The notes beneath the pieces are model-generated. The model saw only the letters and a list, made by a program, of their open reading frames with translations. It did no database searches and had not been told where the DNA came from. Positions 23,160 through 32,585 of a DNA stretch of 64,000 nucleotides are shown piece after piece. Position 1 is the stretch's first letter, and every line of letters starts with the position of its first letter. The stretch is from assembly GCF_949987535.1 (NCBI RefSeq), contig NC_080075.1, positions 41,573,036 to 41,637,035 of the forward strand, in the 5' to 3' direction. Made by a program: the position numbers and the translations under genes. Source of the stretch: Balaenoptera acutorostrata. Lineage: Eukaryota; Chordata; Mammalia; Artiodactyla; Balaenopteridae.

Positions 23160-23496
23160 GGGCTTCCCTGGTGGCGCAGTGGTTGAGAATCTGCCTGCTA
23201 ATGCAGGGGACACGGGTTCGAGCCCTGGTCTGGGAAGATCCCACATGCCGCGGAGCAGCTGGGCCCGTGAGCCACAATTGCTGAGCCTGCGCGTCTGGAG
23301 CCTGTGCCCCGCAACGGGAGGGGCCGCGATAGTGAAAGGCCCGCGCACCGCGATGAAGAGCGGTCCCCGCACCGCGATGAAGAGTGGCCCCCGCTTGCCG
23401 CAACTGGAGAAAGCCCTCGCACGAACCGAAGACCCAACACAGCCAAAGATAAATAAATAAATAAATAAATATTAAAAAAAAAAAAAAAAAAAAAAA
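23160..23496 (+). mobile_element. CHR-type SINE, long form, duplicated-body subtype
   Basis: Target-site duplication 'agaactgttatggg' at 23,146-23,159 and 23,497-23,510. The tail ends in about A24. The body has the same 'ccgcgatgaagag' tandem duplication (23,347-23,392) as the copy at 20,532, so both probably descend from one source copy. Confidence 0.95.
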
Positions 23497-23574
23497 GAAC
23501 TGTTATGGGTTCTTTCTGGTCTTAAAAACATAGTTGACATATACTTACAAATACTTATTAAAAGAATGTCTGTA

Positions 23575-23965
23575 TCAGTTAGAAATGTGTTTGGCTACAA
23601 GCAATGGAAATCTAAGAGTGGCTTAAGGAAAAAGGGATTTATTTTTCTTGCATAAACAGTCTAGGGGTAGAGAGCTGCTCAAGGATGCATCAGGGTCCTA
23701 CACATTATTATCAGCTTTATGGTTGGCTTTCACCCTGCTGTGGTTTCATCGTTTAAAAAAAAAAAAAATCACAAACTGGATGCTGTATTACTTTGAGTAT
23801 CAAGACCTGTTTTGGGCAGAAAGAAGAAAGGATTAAGGGGCATGTCTGCTGAATTTGTCCTTTTTTATTAGGAGTGGGAAATCTTTCCCAAAGACCCACT
23901 CAGATTTCTGCTTACATTTCATTGGCAAGAACTCAAACAGTATGGCCAACCCTAGAGAAACCATA
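23575..23965. mobile_element. Unidentified ancient interspersed repeat
   Basis: 'gtggcttaaggaaaaagggat' style start and 'ggaaatctttcccaaagacc' further on match a pattern seen across mammalian genomes, but I cannot name the family with confidence. No coding potential. Confidence 0.4.
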
Positions 23966-24135
23966 ACATATATTTAAAAAATTTTTATTTTATACTGGAG
24001 TATAATTGATTAACAATGTTCTGTTAGTTTCAGGTGTACAGCAGAGTGATTCAATTATACACATACATGTATCTATTCTTTTTAAAATTCTTTTCCCGTA
24101 TAGGTTATTACAGAGTATTGGGCAGAGTTCATAAC
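23966..24135 (-). mobile_element. L1 3'-end fragment
   Basis: Same cetartiodactyl L1 3' UTR as at 3,391 ('actggagtataattgattaa', 'ggtgtacagcagagtgatt'). 5' truncated. This is the last recent-looking repeat before the USP34 promoter. Confidence 0.82.
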
Positions 24136-24949
24136 ATGATGTTTTAAACCAAACACAAATAGTCCTTGGGGCTTTCCTTTCGGAGACCAAGCTTCCCCAG
24201 TCTCAGGTCCACCTGAAAAACAAACTCGGGTTTGGCAAGTTTCCCTGCGGGAAAAGAAGAGGGGTGGGTGGGAATGCCGCTAGATGGACAATGGCTGCTA
24301 CAGGATCCAAAGTCTGCAGAAACCCAAGTTCTGTGGGAGAGATGGGGAAAAGAGAAGATGATGGCACAACAGCTACAGCTCCTAAGAATCACCTGCTTGC
24401 ATGGAACTACTTAAAACAGGTTTAGCAGACACTTTATAGCATCAACTTCAAGCAGCAGAAAGGCAAAGAATACCCGGAAGGTGGTCCTGGAGTGGAGGGA
24501 TGGGGTGACCTAACCTCGACAAAACCTGTAAAAGAATTCCTACAAGGTCTCCATAGCTGCTCGGCTACAGATCTTAAAGATACCATGTACACTACTTTTG
24601 GACTTTTCAGTCGTATCTCTACATAGACGTAGTGGATATAGAAATCAGTGAGGAAGGGATCAATGCACTTGAGGAAAATTCTCCCCAAGCTAGCTAGTTG
24701 TTAGCACAACATCAAACTTCAGCTGAGTGTCCCCTTTGCTCCACCTGTTCTTCATTCTCCGCTCCCCGTCTAAATTCCCGTATTATTTGCTCTTCGCGGG
24801 GAAGCATACTACGCTATTTCAGGTGAAGACTTTTAGGGCACTTCGAAGGGGGCCCTCTTGCGTAAAAAGGAGGAGACGCGGTGCGAACACTTTTCATTCC
24901 GCCATTTCTAGTCACATCAAGGTGTCTTACTGCTTGAGGACGGATGAGC
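24136..24949. other. Unique sequence upstream of the USP34 CpG island
   Basis: High-complexity, repeat-free sequence. ORFs of 60-84 codons occur on both strands (for example minus 24,434-24,688) but none has a recognisable domain. It could hold promoter-proximal regulatory elements or a divergent non-coding transcript; nothing here proves either. Confidence 0.45.
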
Positions 24950-25175
24950 CATACACACTAGAGACTGGCGGAAAACACGCCTGCAGGTTAAGCCGGCCCC
25001 AGGCTGTTCCATTCTCACAAAAGCCCGCGGGGAGAGGGCCGCGAGCCCCCACCTGGGCTGCGGCGTCGCACCGACCAGCTCCCCTGAACTCTAGCCTCCC
25101 GCACCCCGAAGGCCTGAGCGCGGGGGAGGGGGACGGGACAAATTAGTACCAAGTCCCCCTCGGCGACCCGGAGTT

Positions 25176-25185
25176 AAAATGGCGA
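25176..25185 (+). promoter_or_regulatory. YY1-like site
   Basis: AAAATGGCGA resembles the YY1 core (AANATGGCGGC) with a final mismatch. Confidence 0.4.
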
Positions 25186-25297
25186 AGCGCAGGGGCGGAG
25201 GAAAGGGCGGCGCTCGCAACCCGGCGCTCGCTGGGCCTCCGGGCTCGCGGACTAGCCGCGGTGGGCGACGCCGCGCAACCGCGACCAGCTCTTTGCT

Positions 25298-25307
25298 CCG
25301 CCATCTT
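25298..25307 (-). promoter_or_regulatory. YY1 consensus site
   Basis: CCGCCATCTT, read on the minus strand as AAGATGGCGG, is an exact match to the YY1 core. Confidence 0.6.
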
Positions 25308-25356
25308 CTTCGAGTCACCCAGTCTCCCCCCACGGCCGCGCTGGCTTCGCGCTTCC

Positions 25357-25363
25357 CTTCCGG
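25357..25363 (-). promoter_or_regulatory. ETS/GABPA-like site
   Basis: CTTCCGG (CCGGAAG on the minus strand) is the ETS-family core common in CpG-island promoters. Confidence 0.5.
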
Positions 25364-25384
25364 CCGCTGACAGAGATCCGGGCT

Positions 25385-25429
25385 GGGCGGGGAGGGCGAG
25401 CGCGCGGAGGGGGTGGACCGAGGGCGGGG
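25385..25429 (+). promoter_or_regulatory. Pair of SP1-type GC boxes
   Basis: GGGCGGGG occurs at 25,385-25,392 and again at 25,422-25,429. Confidence 0.6.
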
Positions 25430-25627
25430 AGGCTCGACGGAAGAGGAAAGGGAGGGCGGCGAGCTGGCCGCGGAGGGGTGTGGGGCGTGCGGCGTGTGTG
25501 CGGAGGGGGAGGTGGGAGGGCGGGAGGCGAAGAGAGGGAGGGAGGCGGAGGAATGAGAGCGCGAGGCGCTTCTCGTCGGCTCCTTCGCCCGGACGGAAAG
25601 AGCCGAACGCAGCCCGAACGCTTTATT

Positions 25628-25638
25628 AAAATGGCGGC
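25628..25638 (+). promoter_or_regulatory. YY1 consensus site at a possible upstream ATG
   Basis: AAAATGGCGGC is an exact YY1 core. Its ATG also opens the small upstream frame described next, a common arrangement at YY1-initiator promoters. Confidence 0.6.
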
Positions 25639-25672
25639 GGCGTCGGCGGTGGCCGCGGCGTCTGGTCGGTGA
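25631..25672 (+). promoter_or_regulatory. Possible upstream ORF, 13 codons
   Basis: ATG at 25,631 opens MAAASAVAAASGR and stops at 25,670-25,672, about 330 nt before the USP34 start. It would act as a uORF only if transcription begins upstream of it, which sequence alone cannot settle. Confidence 0.35.
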
Positions 25673-25675
25673 AGT

Positions 25676-25945
25676 GACTCTGCTGCTTCTCTCCCCACCC
25701 GCCCCCTCCCTCCCTCTCCCCTCCCCCCGTCCTTCCCCCCCTTCCCCGCCGCCGGCGCCTCAGCGCCCCTCCGGCCTGCGCACCTCCCCTCGCCCCCCTT
25801 CTCTCCCCCGCCCGCTCCGGGGACCGCCGGCCCCCTCCCCCATTCTCCTGCTCCCCGCCCCGTCCCCGCCGCCGCCCGCCCTCGTCGCCTCCCCGCCCCG
25901 CCGGCCGGCCGGCCCACTCCTCCGCCTCTCTCCCCTCCCCCCCGC
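25676..25945. promoter_or_regulatory. C/T-rich tract with strong strand asymmetry
   Basis: About 270 bp almost purely C and T on the plus strand, apart from CpG steps and a CCGGCCGGCCGG motif near 25,900. The minus strand is correspondingly rich in G-runs. Such tracts can form G-quadruplex or R-loop structures at promoters. Confidence 0.55.
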
Positions 25946-25973
25946 CGGTCGGGATCAGTCAGTGCGATCCGAA

Positions 25974-25998
25974 GCGGGGGAGGGGGGGGGGCGGCGGC
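25974..25998 (+). promoter_or_regulatory. G-run just upstream of the USP34 start codon
   Basis: GCGGGGGAGGGGGGGGGGCG-type sequence followed by GCGGC, ending about 6-10 nt before ATG. In the 5' UTR this could form an RNA G-quadruplex and affect initiation. That is inference from the G-runs. Confidence 0.45.
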
Positions 25999-26004
25999 CG
26001 AACG

Positions 26005-26047
26005 ATGTGCGAGAACTGCGCAGACCTGGTGGAGGTGTTAAATGAAA
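26005..26047 (+). CDS. USP34: USP34 first coding exon (partial gene)
   Basis: The exon encodes MCENCADLVEVLNE plus the first base of the next codon (phase 1) and ends at a strong donor, A|GTAAGTAG. The peptide is what I recall as the N-terminus of ubiquitin carboxyl-terminal hydrolase 34, a very large (over 3,500 residue) deubiquitinase reported to act in Wnt/beta-catenin signalling by stabilising axin. Its catalytic USP domain lies far downstream, outside this window. The start has A at -3 and T at +4 (moderate context), with the G-run above immediately before it. It sits in a CpG island as the human gene's first exon does. Identification rests on 14 residues plus context. The next exon should begin by completing an Ile/Ser-type codon and was not found before 64,000. 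Confidence 0.85.
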
Positions 26048-26460
26048 GTAAGTAGTCGCGGCGGCGGCCTGTCGGGGTGCACAGTTTGGGGTCCCCTCGC
26101 AGCTTTGCGGCCTCCCCGAGCTGCCGTGGCCTGCGGGAGGCGACGGCCGAGCCGGGCGGCGTGCGGGCCTAGCGCCCCGGGAAGGTGCGCGGTGGCGCGG
26201 CCGCCGCGGCGCCTCGGGCCCAGTCCGGCCCGGTTACCTGGGCGCCCGAGAGGGGGCCGTCGCGGAGCTCCGGCCAGGCCGGGCCTGAGCGGTCTCCGCT
26301 CTCGGAAAGTTTCCTCATTACAGGTGTCAATTAACGTAGGCACTAATGAGCCTTCGCCTCCTTCGCCCTGCCGGGAAGGTGAGGGGAGATGGGGTCCGAG
26401 GACGAGGCTCTCCTCTGTAGTCCGAACCCTTCGACCGTCCGGGCGCCCTCTTTGATTTTC

Positions 26461-29319
26461 AGCGTGCTGCCTAGGCCTCTTACCTGCTAATTTTCATTAA
26501 ACTCCCTGCGAGGTGGTTGGTGGTTTTCCCCTCTCTTGGGGGTGTGTGGGTTGTATTAAACCTTTCTCTCTGACCTTAAAAAGCTGAAAATGAGCTGTGA
26601 TAGTGATGACTGGAACCTTTATACCTATTTAAAAAAAATTAGTTAATGATGTTTCTTCTTAGTGTACCATTCGTCGTTTTAATGGTAAATTCTGTTCTCT
26701 TAAGGAGAGCACTGTACTACAGGTACTATCCCGGGATAGTCATGGCCTGTCTCCTGGAATGAAAGGCCTTATTCCGTATGCTTTTATTACAGAGCGTGCA
26801 CTGCTCTTTTCTAGTTAGATTCCTTTCATTTATTTTACTCCAGACCCTTGTAAGACGGTATTTTAGCTTAAAGAAACAAGACGTATTGCAAATTAACTAT
26901 TTCTGGGCCCAAAGGCCTAGTTGGAGGAGGTGAATTAGATAAAAGATTAATTTACAAAAAGTTGATTGTTGAGAAAATGCTCACTTACGAACACCTTTTG
27001 TGGGTTTTGGATTTGTGTTTTGTGTGTGGTATTTCGAAAGACTTCCAAATTGTCTATTTTCTAACACGATTCTTAAAAACAATTGATTATAAAGTGTATA
27101 GTCTTGTTTGTGTTTGAATTTTACTTTAATGACCAAAGGCAATAATAAAAGTGGAAGGGTTCTAGTTTACTTTCAACTCTGTATTTACTTCCTGACAGGT
27201 GGAAGCAGGCTTTTGCACAAATTCAAACTATACAGTATTTGTGTCATTCCAAATTTTCCTAGAATTTTAAGGTTATTTGTATTTATTTTGAGGTACTTTT
27301 ATTTTTGGTGTAGGTGGTTTATGAAATGATGATAAACTTAATTCCTTAGTATTTGTTTCAGTGAACTCTATTTTAAATGTCTCGGATGTCAGTTGTGTGA
27401 TTATGGCTTGGTTTTTCTGAAACTGGAAAATGAATAGCTTTGCTATCTTATATAAGGAGAAAACTGCTTTCAATAGTTTTGTTGGTGTTTAAAAATTATT
27501 TTAAACCGAACTATGACAATTAATTTTAAACATAGTATCTAAAGAAACTAAAGTTTGTTAATCCTTATCACCTTTTGAAAAGAGACATAATGAAGGGTTC
27601 TATTGAAGGTTATTTGGGAAACCCCTAGAATTTTGTCTAAAAGCACTCAAAAATGCAATCGATTTATGGAGTTAGAAATTTAGCTTTTGTTACCTTTAAT
27701 TAAATACGGTTAATTGAACCAGGTTCACAAAATCTGGCCATGCAGACCCTTTAAGAAACCTGTTTTAATGAGCGGATAAGAAGGATTTTCTGTTTGTGTA
27801 TAAGCCAATGGTCTCGAAAAATACTTTGTTTCTTAATATTTCCTATAAAGCTCAGTTTAAAAATTTGCCCTTTAAACTCTAATCTGACAATGAAGCTTCC
27901 TTAAAAAGAAATTACTTCAGTAATTTTATTTGTAGGTTATACCAAGCTATGACTAGTTGCTTCTCCACTGCCCCCGCCCCCAGTTCTTTTACAGTTGTTT
28001 TCATTTTCCCTTTGTGTAGTTCCTGTATCTCAAACATAAGATGCTCAAGTTCACTGAGAGCATTGGGTATTACTATATCTCATTATGGTAACACTTAATC
28101 CATGACTGGGTTGGAGCATAATGGCTGGAACTTGATAAAACTTGTTGAATTAAAGTAGGTTATAGATCTTTCTTGTAATCTCACAATAATTCTATATTAA
28201 GTCTGTCCTTTTTTCCCCCAAAGGTTGTGCAAAGATGAGCATCAATTCATCCTTGATTAGAAATTCAGACTTAAAGTCCCAAAATAATGTGCTCAGTATT
28301 CATCTTTCAATATAACTCCCCATAACAATTTAACCAAGAGAAGAAATAAAATTAGTATATCTTTAGGTGATGTGTTGGATAGAATTAAAATACCAAAAAC
28401 TTATTTCTTGTCAAATTTACAAACACTGATCAAACCTAAAGAAGTCTTCCTGGACACACCAGTAAGTGTATAATCTAAAAATTTTGTGTTTTAAATGAAA
28501 AGGTAGACATGATGTGGATAGTATAGCTTTATATCTGATATGCTCAGAGTTTTGATAAGGTTAAGGACTTTCTATGAAACGTTTATTTTAAAATCTGGCA
28601 GAATGTAATGTAGTTAAACTAAAAATTGATGACAGAAGATAGTAAATAGCTTCCTTTGTCATCAGTTTTTGATGAGAATATTAATATTACCAGTTATACC
28701 TCTAGTCCTGCTGAGAATCTGAAGCTCTCAGCATAGAAACATATACAGGTATTCAGACACAGTACAGTTTTGCCTGTAGGTTAAGGAAGGGCCCATTGAA
28801 GCGTGTCCATGGAACCAGGCTAAGGACTTGGTAGTAAGGACCTCCTTATACCCTTTTTTAGTAGTCTTGACGGGTATCTTAAAACTTGAAATTGCATTTG
28901 AAAATAGCATTTGGCTTTAGTGTTAGAATAACCAGTTTCAACAGTACTAACATATTTGAGTTTTCATATTTTTTTCAATGCTTGTTTTTAATAAGGAAGA
29001 TGTTTTAAAATGTGGAATGTATTGAGTGAACTTTGCGCCTATCAGTTTGTGGGGTTGCATTCAGTTTAGGAAATAATTTTAAGTTTATATTCCTTTGCTT
29101 GTTCTGTTGACTTTGTATATTTGCTACTTTTATAGCTTCCTTTGTGAGCTAGTTTACTAAATCTAAAAGCATTTCTGGATCTTGAGAAGCTGGAGACCTG
29201 AAATTATGCTTTGGGCCATCAGCGTAGCTAGCTCAACTAGTAAATTGAGGTCACTGTTTGCCTTGGTGGGGTAAGTTTCTCAAGAGCAGAGTGAAAATGG
29301 CTTTAAATGTACATCCATC
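26461..29319. other. Repeat-poor start of USP34 intron 1
   Basis: About 2.9 kb with no SINE, L1 or other repeat I can name, although the window averages one SINE per 1.3 kb. Together with 24,136-24,949 and the island it makes a 5.2-kb recent-insertion-free block. It may contain intronic enhancers; I cannot identify particular elements. Confidence 0.55.
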
Positions 29320-29590
29320 TTTTTTTTTTTTTTTTTTGATTTATTTATTTTTGGCTGTGTTGGGTGTTCGTTTCTGTGCGAGGGCTTTCTCCAGTTGCGG
29401 TGAGCGTGGGCCACTCACTGTCGCGGCCTCTCTTGTTGCGGAGCACAGGCTCCAGACGCGCAGGCTCAGTAATTGTGGCTCACGGGCCCAGTTGCTCCGT
29501 GGCATGTGGGATCTTCCCAGACCAGGGCTCAAACCCGTGTCCCCTGCATTGGCAGGCAGATTCTCAACCACTGCGCCACCAGGGAAGCCC
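29320..29590 (-). mobile_element. CHR-type SINE, long form with body deletion
   Basis: The flanks 'acatccatctttt' (29,310) and 'acatctatctttt' (29,591) are the target-site duplication with one mismatch. The body is shortened: the 'tcatcgcggtgcgcgggc' segment is missing. Confidence 0.92.
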
Positions 29591-29689
29591 TACATCTATC
29601 TTTTAAACCATTTGTCTGTTGTGGATTTTACTCTGTGTGTTTAGTGAATTAACACTTTACCAAATGTTTTAAATGGGCAATTCATTTGT

Positions 29690-29965
29690 CGTTCCTAACT
29701 ATCCTTTGTGATAGGCAGGAGCAAGTATTAGTATCTCTCTTTTTTTTTTTTTTGGCCTTGCTGTGCAGCTTGCGGGATCTTAGTTCCCCCGCCAGGAATT
29801 GAACCTGGGCCAACCGCAGTGAAAGCGCAGGTTACTGGACCACCCGGAAATTCCCTAGTATCTCAGTTTTAAATGTGAAAACATTGAACCTCAGAAAGGC
29901 TAAGTGGTTTGCTAAAAATCACCTGTCACCTGCTTAGTTAGTAGTCAGATCTAAGCTAGAACTCA
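29690..29965 (-). mobile_element. MIR SINE (reverse), interrupted
   Basis: Reverse MIR blocks 'cctcagaaaggctaagtgg' and 'tagtagtcagatctaagct' lie right of the inserted SINE. The left part is shorter and less certain. Confidence 0.65.
29734..29855 (-). mobile_element. CHR-type SINE, short form, inside MIR
   Basis: 'cagcttgcgggatcttagtt' and 'gaaattccc' mark a diverged short SINE. It splits a reverse MIR (about 29,690-29,733 and 29,856-29,965, with 'gaacctcagaaaggctaagt'). Confidence 0.85.
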
Positions 29966-29994
29966 GGATACTCCATCAGTATTTGCATTTTTAT

Positions 29995-30220
29995 TTTTAA
30001 AGTATACTTTATTGAGCCATTTGTGTTGGGAACTTTTTCCATTCTTTGAGGTAGGTACTTTATCACCTTTTTTAGATAAGAGAACCAAGGCTTACAGTTT
30101 ACATAAGTTGCTTAGAGTCACATGACTTTATTTGGTGGAGTCAGGATTTGCATGGGACTTAATCTCACGTCTTCTAGAAGCCCATGCTCTTTAACCATTA
30201 TGCTGTGCTGTATAAACTTT
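29995..30220 (-). mobile_element. MIR SINE (reverse)
   Basis: 'tgaggtaggtactttatcac', 'agataagagaaccaaggctt' and 'ctctttaaccattatgctgt' follow reverse MIR order. Confidence 0.75.
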
Positions 30221-30355
30221 ATGATTATCTATTCAAATGGAAGACATTATGAGTACACTGAATGGCAGAGTAAAAAATTACTGAATTTTTATGTGTTTTC
30301 ACAAATTTGCTCATAATTCTGTGGTAATTGTAGAAAGAATTTAAAAGTGGTGGTA

Positions 30356-30448
30356 GAGACATTGCTTTGGGAAAGATGCCTGGTGTTCACCTTACTTGCT
30401 ACAAGTAGTAAATTCTTCCTTCTCCTAAAAGAAAAATAAATAAATAAA
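30356..30448 (+). mobile_element. Orphan retro-insert: about 70 nt plus (AAATA)n tail
   Basis: Perfect 14-bp target-site duplication 'taaaagtggtggta' at 30,342-30,355 and 30,449-30,462. The 93-bp insert has no SINE or L1 body. It is unrelated sequence ending in 'aaaaataaataaataaataa'. This is what a 5'-truncated transduction product, or retrotransposition of a random RNA, would leave. Confidence 0.75.
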
Positions 30449-30829
30449 TAAAAGTGGTGGTAAATGTAGCTGAATGGGAATGTCTTAATATATCTTAATG
30501 TTGTTAGCAGTGAGCTCTTTAGTAAACTACACATTTCTGGGGTTTTTAAAAATATAAGTATATAGGCATGAAATAATCATTAGTAACATAACATTTTCTG
30601 ATAGACATTTAATTCTGAAATTTGAACTGATTCTTAAAATTGGAAATTTGATTTTACTACAATGCAAAGTACCAAATTTTTAATTTGGTAAATTAATCTT
30701 GCTAAGAATATATACTCTTAAAACAGTTACTATTAGAAGTACTATTTTTCAAAGATCATAATACAATTTCAACTCATATCTTTATAAAGTAACTTATAAA
30801 CCATAAAGCACTACAGTGTGTAGATTTTT

Positions 30830-30906
30830 TTTTTAGTTTTTTTTTCACACACACACACTGTATTTTATTTTTACAAGAGATAAATAGACTGACACCAAGC
30901 ATTGTA
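30830..30906 (-). mobile_element. Tiny retro-insert sharing the 3' passenger of the young L1
   Basis: On the minus strand: 56 nt (30,851-30,906) identical to 40,003-40,058, including an AATAAA signal, then a CA-rich stretch and an A-rich tail (T-run at 30,830-30,845). Target-site duplication 'gtagattttt' at 30,820-30,829 and 30,907-30,916. It is a severely 5'-truncated second mobilisation of the sequence carried by the L1 at 39,975. Confidence 0.78.
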
Positions 30907-31013
30907 GTAGATTTTTAATAGCAGACTGTTTGCATTGTCAGTGATAGCTATTGATAGCTAGGTTTAGCACTATATTCATGAAACGTGTTAATGTTTCTTA
31001 TATGTTTAATAGT

Positions 31014-31292
31014 GGGGCTTTCCTGGTGGCGCAGTGGTTAAGAATCCGCCTGCTATTGCAGGGGACACGAGTTCGAGCCCTGGTCTGGGAATATCCCACG
31101 TGCTGCGGAGCAACTAAGCCCATGTGCCACAACTACTGAGCCTGTGCTCTAGAGCCCGTGAGCCACAATTACTGAAGCCTGTGCACCTAGAGCCTGTGCT
31201 CTGCAACAAGAGAAGCCACCGCAATGAGAAGCCCGCGCACAGCAACGAAGACCCACGGCAGCCAAACATTAATTAATTAATTAATTAAAAAA
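31014..31292 (+). mobile_element. CHR-type SINE, long form
   Basis: One of only four sense-strand SINEs in the intron. Its tail is (ATTA)n and A8, with no AATAAA hexamer, unlike most copies. Confidence 0.92.
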
Positions 31293-31359
31293 AATAATAC
31301 ATACTTAAGTTACAGACCATCCTTCCCCCCCCCCCTTTTTTTAAATAGACAACAGCCTC

Positions 31360-31485
31360 TCTTTCTGGATGCTGAATTCCTTAAAGTCAGGGGTCATATT
31401 TTGTTTCTTCTTTTCCCAGTACTAATATAGTGCCTCGTAGAGAGTAGGTGTCTAGTGAATATTTTAGTTAATGAAAAGTTTTTGT
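31360..31485 (+). mobile_element. L2 3' end
   Basis: 'ttttcccagtactaatatag' and 'gtgcctcgtagagagtaggt' followed by 'agtgaatattttagtt' match the L2 3' terminus. Confidence 0.7.
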
Positions 31486-31663
31486 AGAAGAATATGAGTG
31501 CCTAGGCTCAGCGTTCTTGGGCCTATTGTCAATACTGATTTAGATATGAGAGTTTGTGGGTGAATTATGCTGAAGGTGCAGATTATATTACATATATTGC
31601 TAATTCATAAATCAGTAGGTATGTACTTATAAAAAGTATCCACCCTAACCAACTGTGTTCTAA

Positions 31664-32020
31664 TTTTTTTTTTATGAATTTATTTATTTATTTATGGCTG
31701 TGTTGGGTCTTCGTTGCTGCACGTGGGCTTTCTCTAGTTGCGGTGAGCGGGGGGTGGCTCTTCGTTGTGCTGCGCAGGCTTCTCATTGCGGTGGCTTCTC
31801 TTGTTGCGGAGCACAGGCTCTAGGCGCCTGGGCTTCAGTAGTTGTGGCATGTGGGCTCATTAGTTGCGGCTCACTGGCTCTAGAGTGCAGGCTTAAGTAG
31901 TCGTGGCGCGTGGGCTTTGTTGCTCTGTGGCATGTGGGATCTTCCCGGATCAGGGCTCGAACCCGTGTCCCCTGCATTGGCAGGTGGATTCTTAACCACT
32001 GCACCACCAGGGAAGTCCAT
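31664..32020 (-). mobile_element. CHR-type SINE, long form
   Basis: Target-site duplication 'tgttctaa' at 31,656-31,663 and 32,023-32,030. First of three same-strand SINEs within 1.3 kb. Confidence 0.93.
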
Positions 32021-32113
32021 TATGTTCTAAATTAATAGATAATGCAAAAAGGCAAAAAATTTTCTATATAGGTGGTGAGATTTGAGTCTGTGGGATGAAA
32101 TTTCACTAAATTA

Positions 32114-32399
32114 TTTATTTATTTATTTATGGCTGTATTGGGTCTTCATTGTGGTGCGTGGGCTTCTCGTTGCGGTGGCTTCTCTTGTTGTGGAGCACGG
32201 GCTCTAGGCCTGCAGGCTTCAGTAGTTGTGGCACGTGGGCTCAGTAGTGTGGCTTGTGGGCTCTAGAGCACAGGCTCAGTAGTTGTGGTGCACAGGCTTA
32301 GTTGCTCCACGGCATGTGGGATCTCCCCGGACCAGGGCTTGAACCTGTGTCCCCTGCATTGGCAGGTGGGTTCTTAAGCACTGTGCCACCAGGGAATCC
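32114..32399 (-). mobile_element. CHR-type SINE, body-deleted
   Basis: Target-site duplication 'cactaaatta' at 32,104-32,113 and 32,400-32,409. The 'gcgagcgggggctactctt' part of the body is missing. Confidence 0.93.
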
Positions 32400-32585
32400 C
32401 ACTAAATTACTTTTATTTAAGACTTTATATACCAGGAAAATAATTAGACTTTTAACCTTTTAATGTGATTAACAACTGTTAATGTTGTTTTTCTCTTAAA
32501 TTCCATAGAAATTAAAAAGTGTCCAAACGTAGATTACTCAGTTAATTGAGAACTGATGTAGTATGCACCTTGCCTTCTCTTGCAC

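Larger units (their letters stand above)
24950..26460. promoter_or_regulatory. USP34: CpG island, USP34 promoter
   Basis: About 1.5 kb of very GC- and CpG-rich DNA in an AT-rich, CpG-poor window. It spans the start of USP34 exon 1 and the start of intron 1, as housekeeping promoters do. It has GC boxes, YY1-like and ETS-like sites and no convincing TATA box, so dispersed initiation is likely. The exact transcription start cannot be read from sequence. Long ORFs in it (for example 200 codons on the minus strand, 25,315-25,917) are low-complexity Arg/Pro/Gly/Ala strings typical of GC-rich DNA and are not genes. Confidence 0.93.

Noticed and set aside
22644..23403. Several overlapping ORFs of 80-137 codons with shared Arg/Ser-rich text
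   Set aside because: The same peptides (for example GLSLVVASGGHSSSRCAG) recur at dozens of places because they are translated CHR SINEs.
25315..25917. 200-codon ORF on the minus strand (and the 122-137-codon plus-strand ORFs) in the CpG island
   Set aside because: Low-complexity Arg/Gly/Ala/Pro composition is expected from GC-rich DNA in any frame. No domain, and it overlaps the USP34 promoter on the opposite strand.
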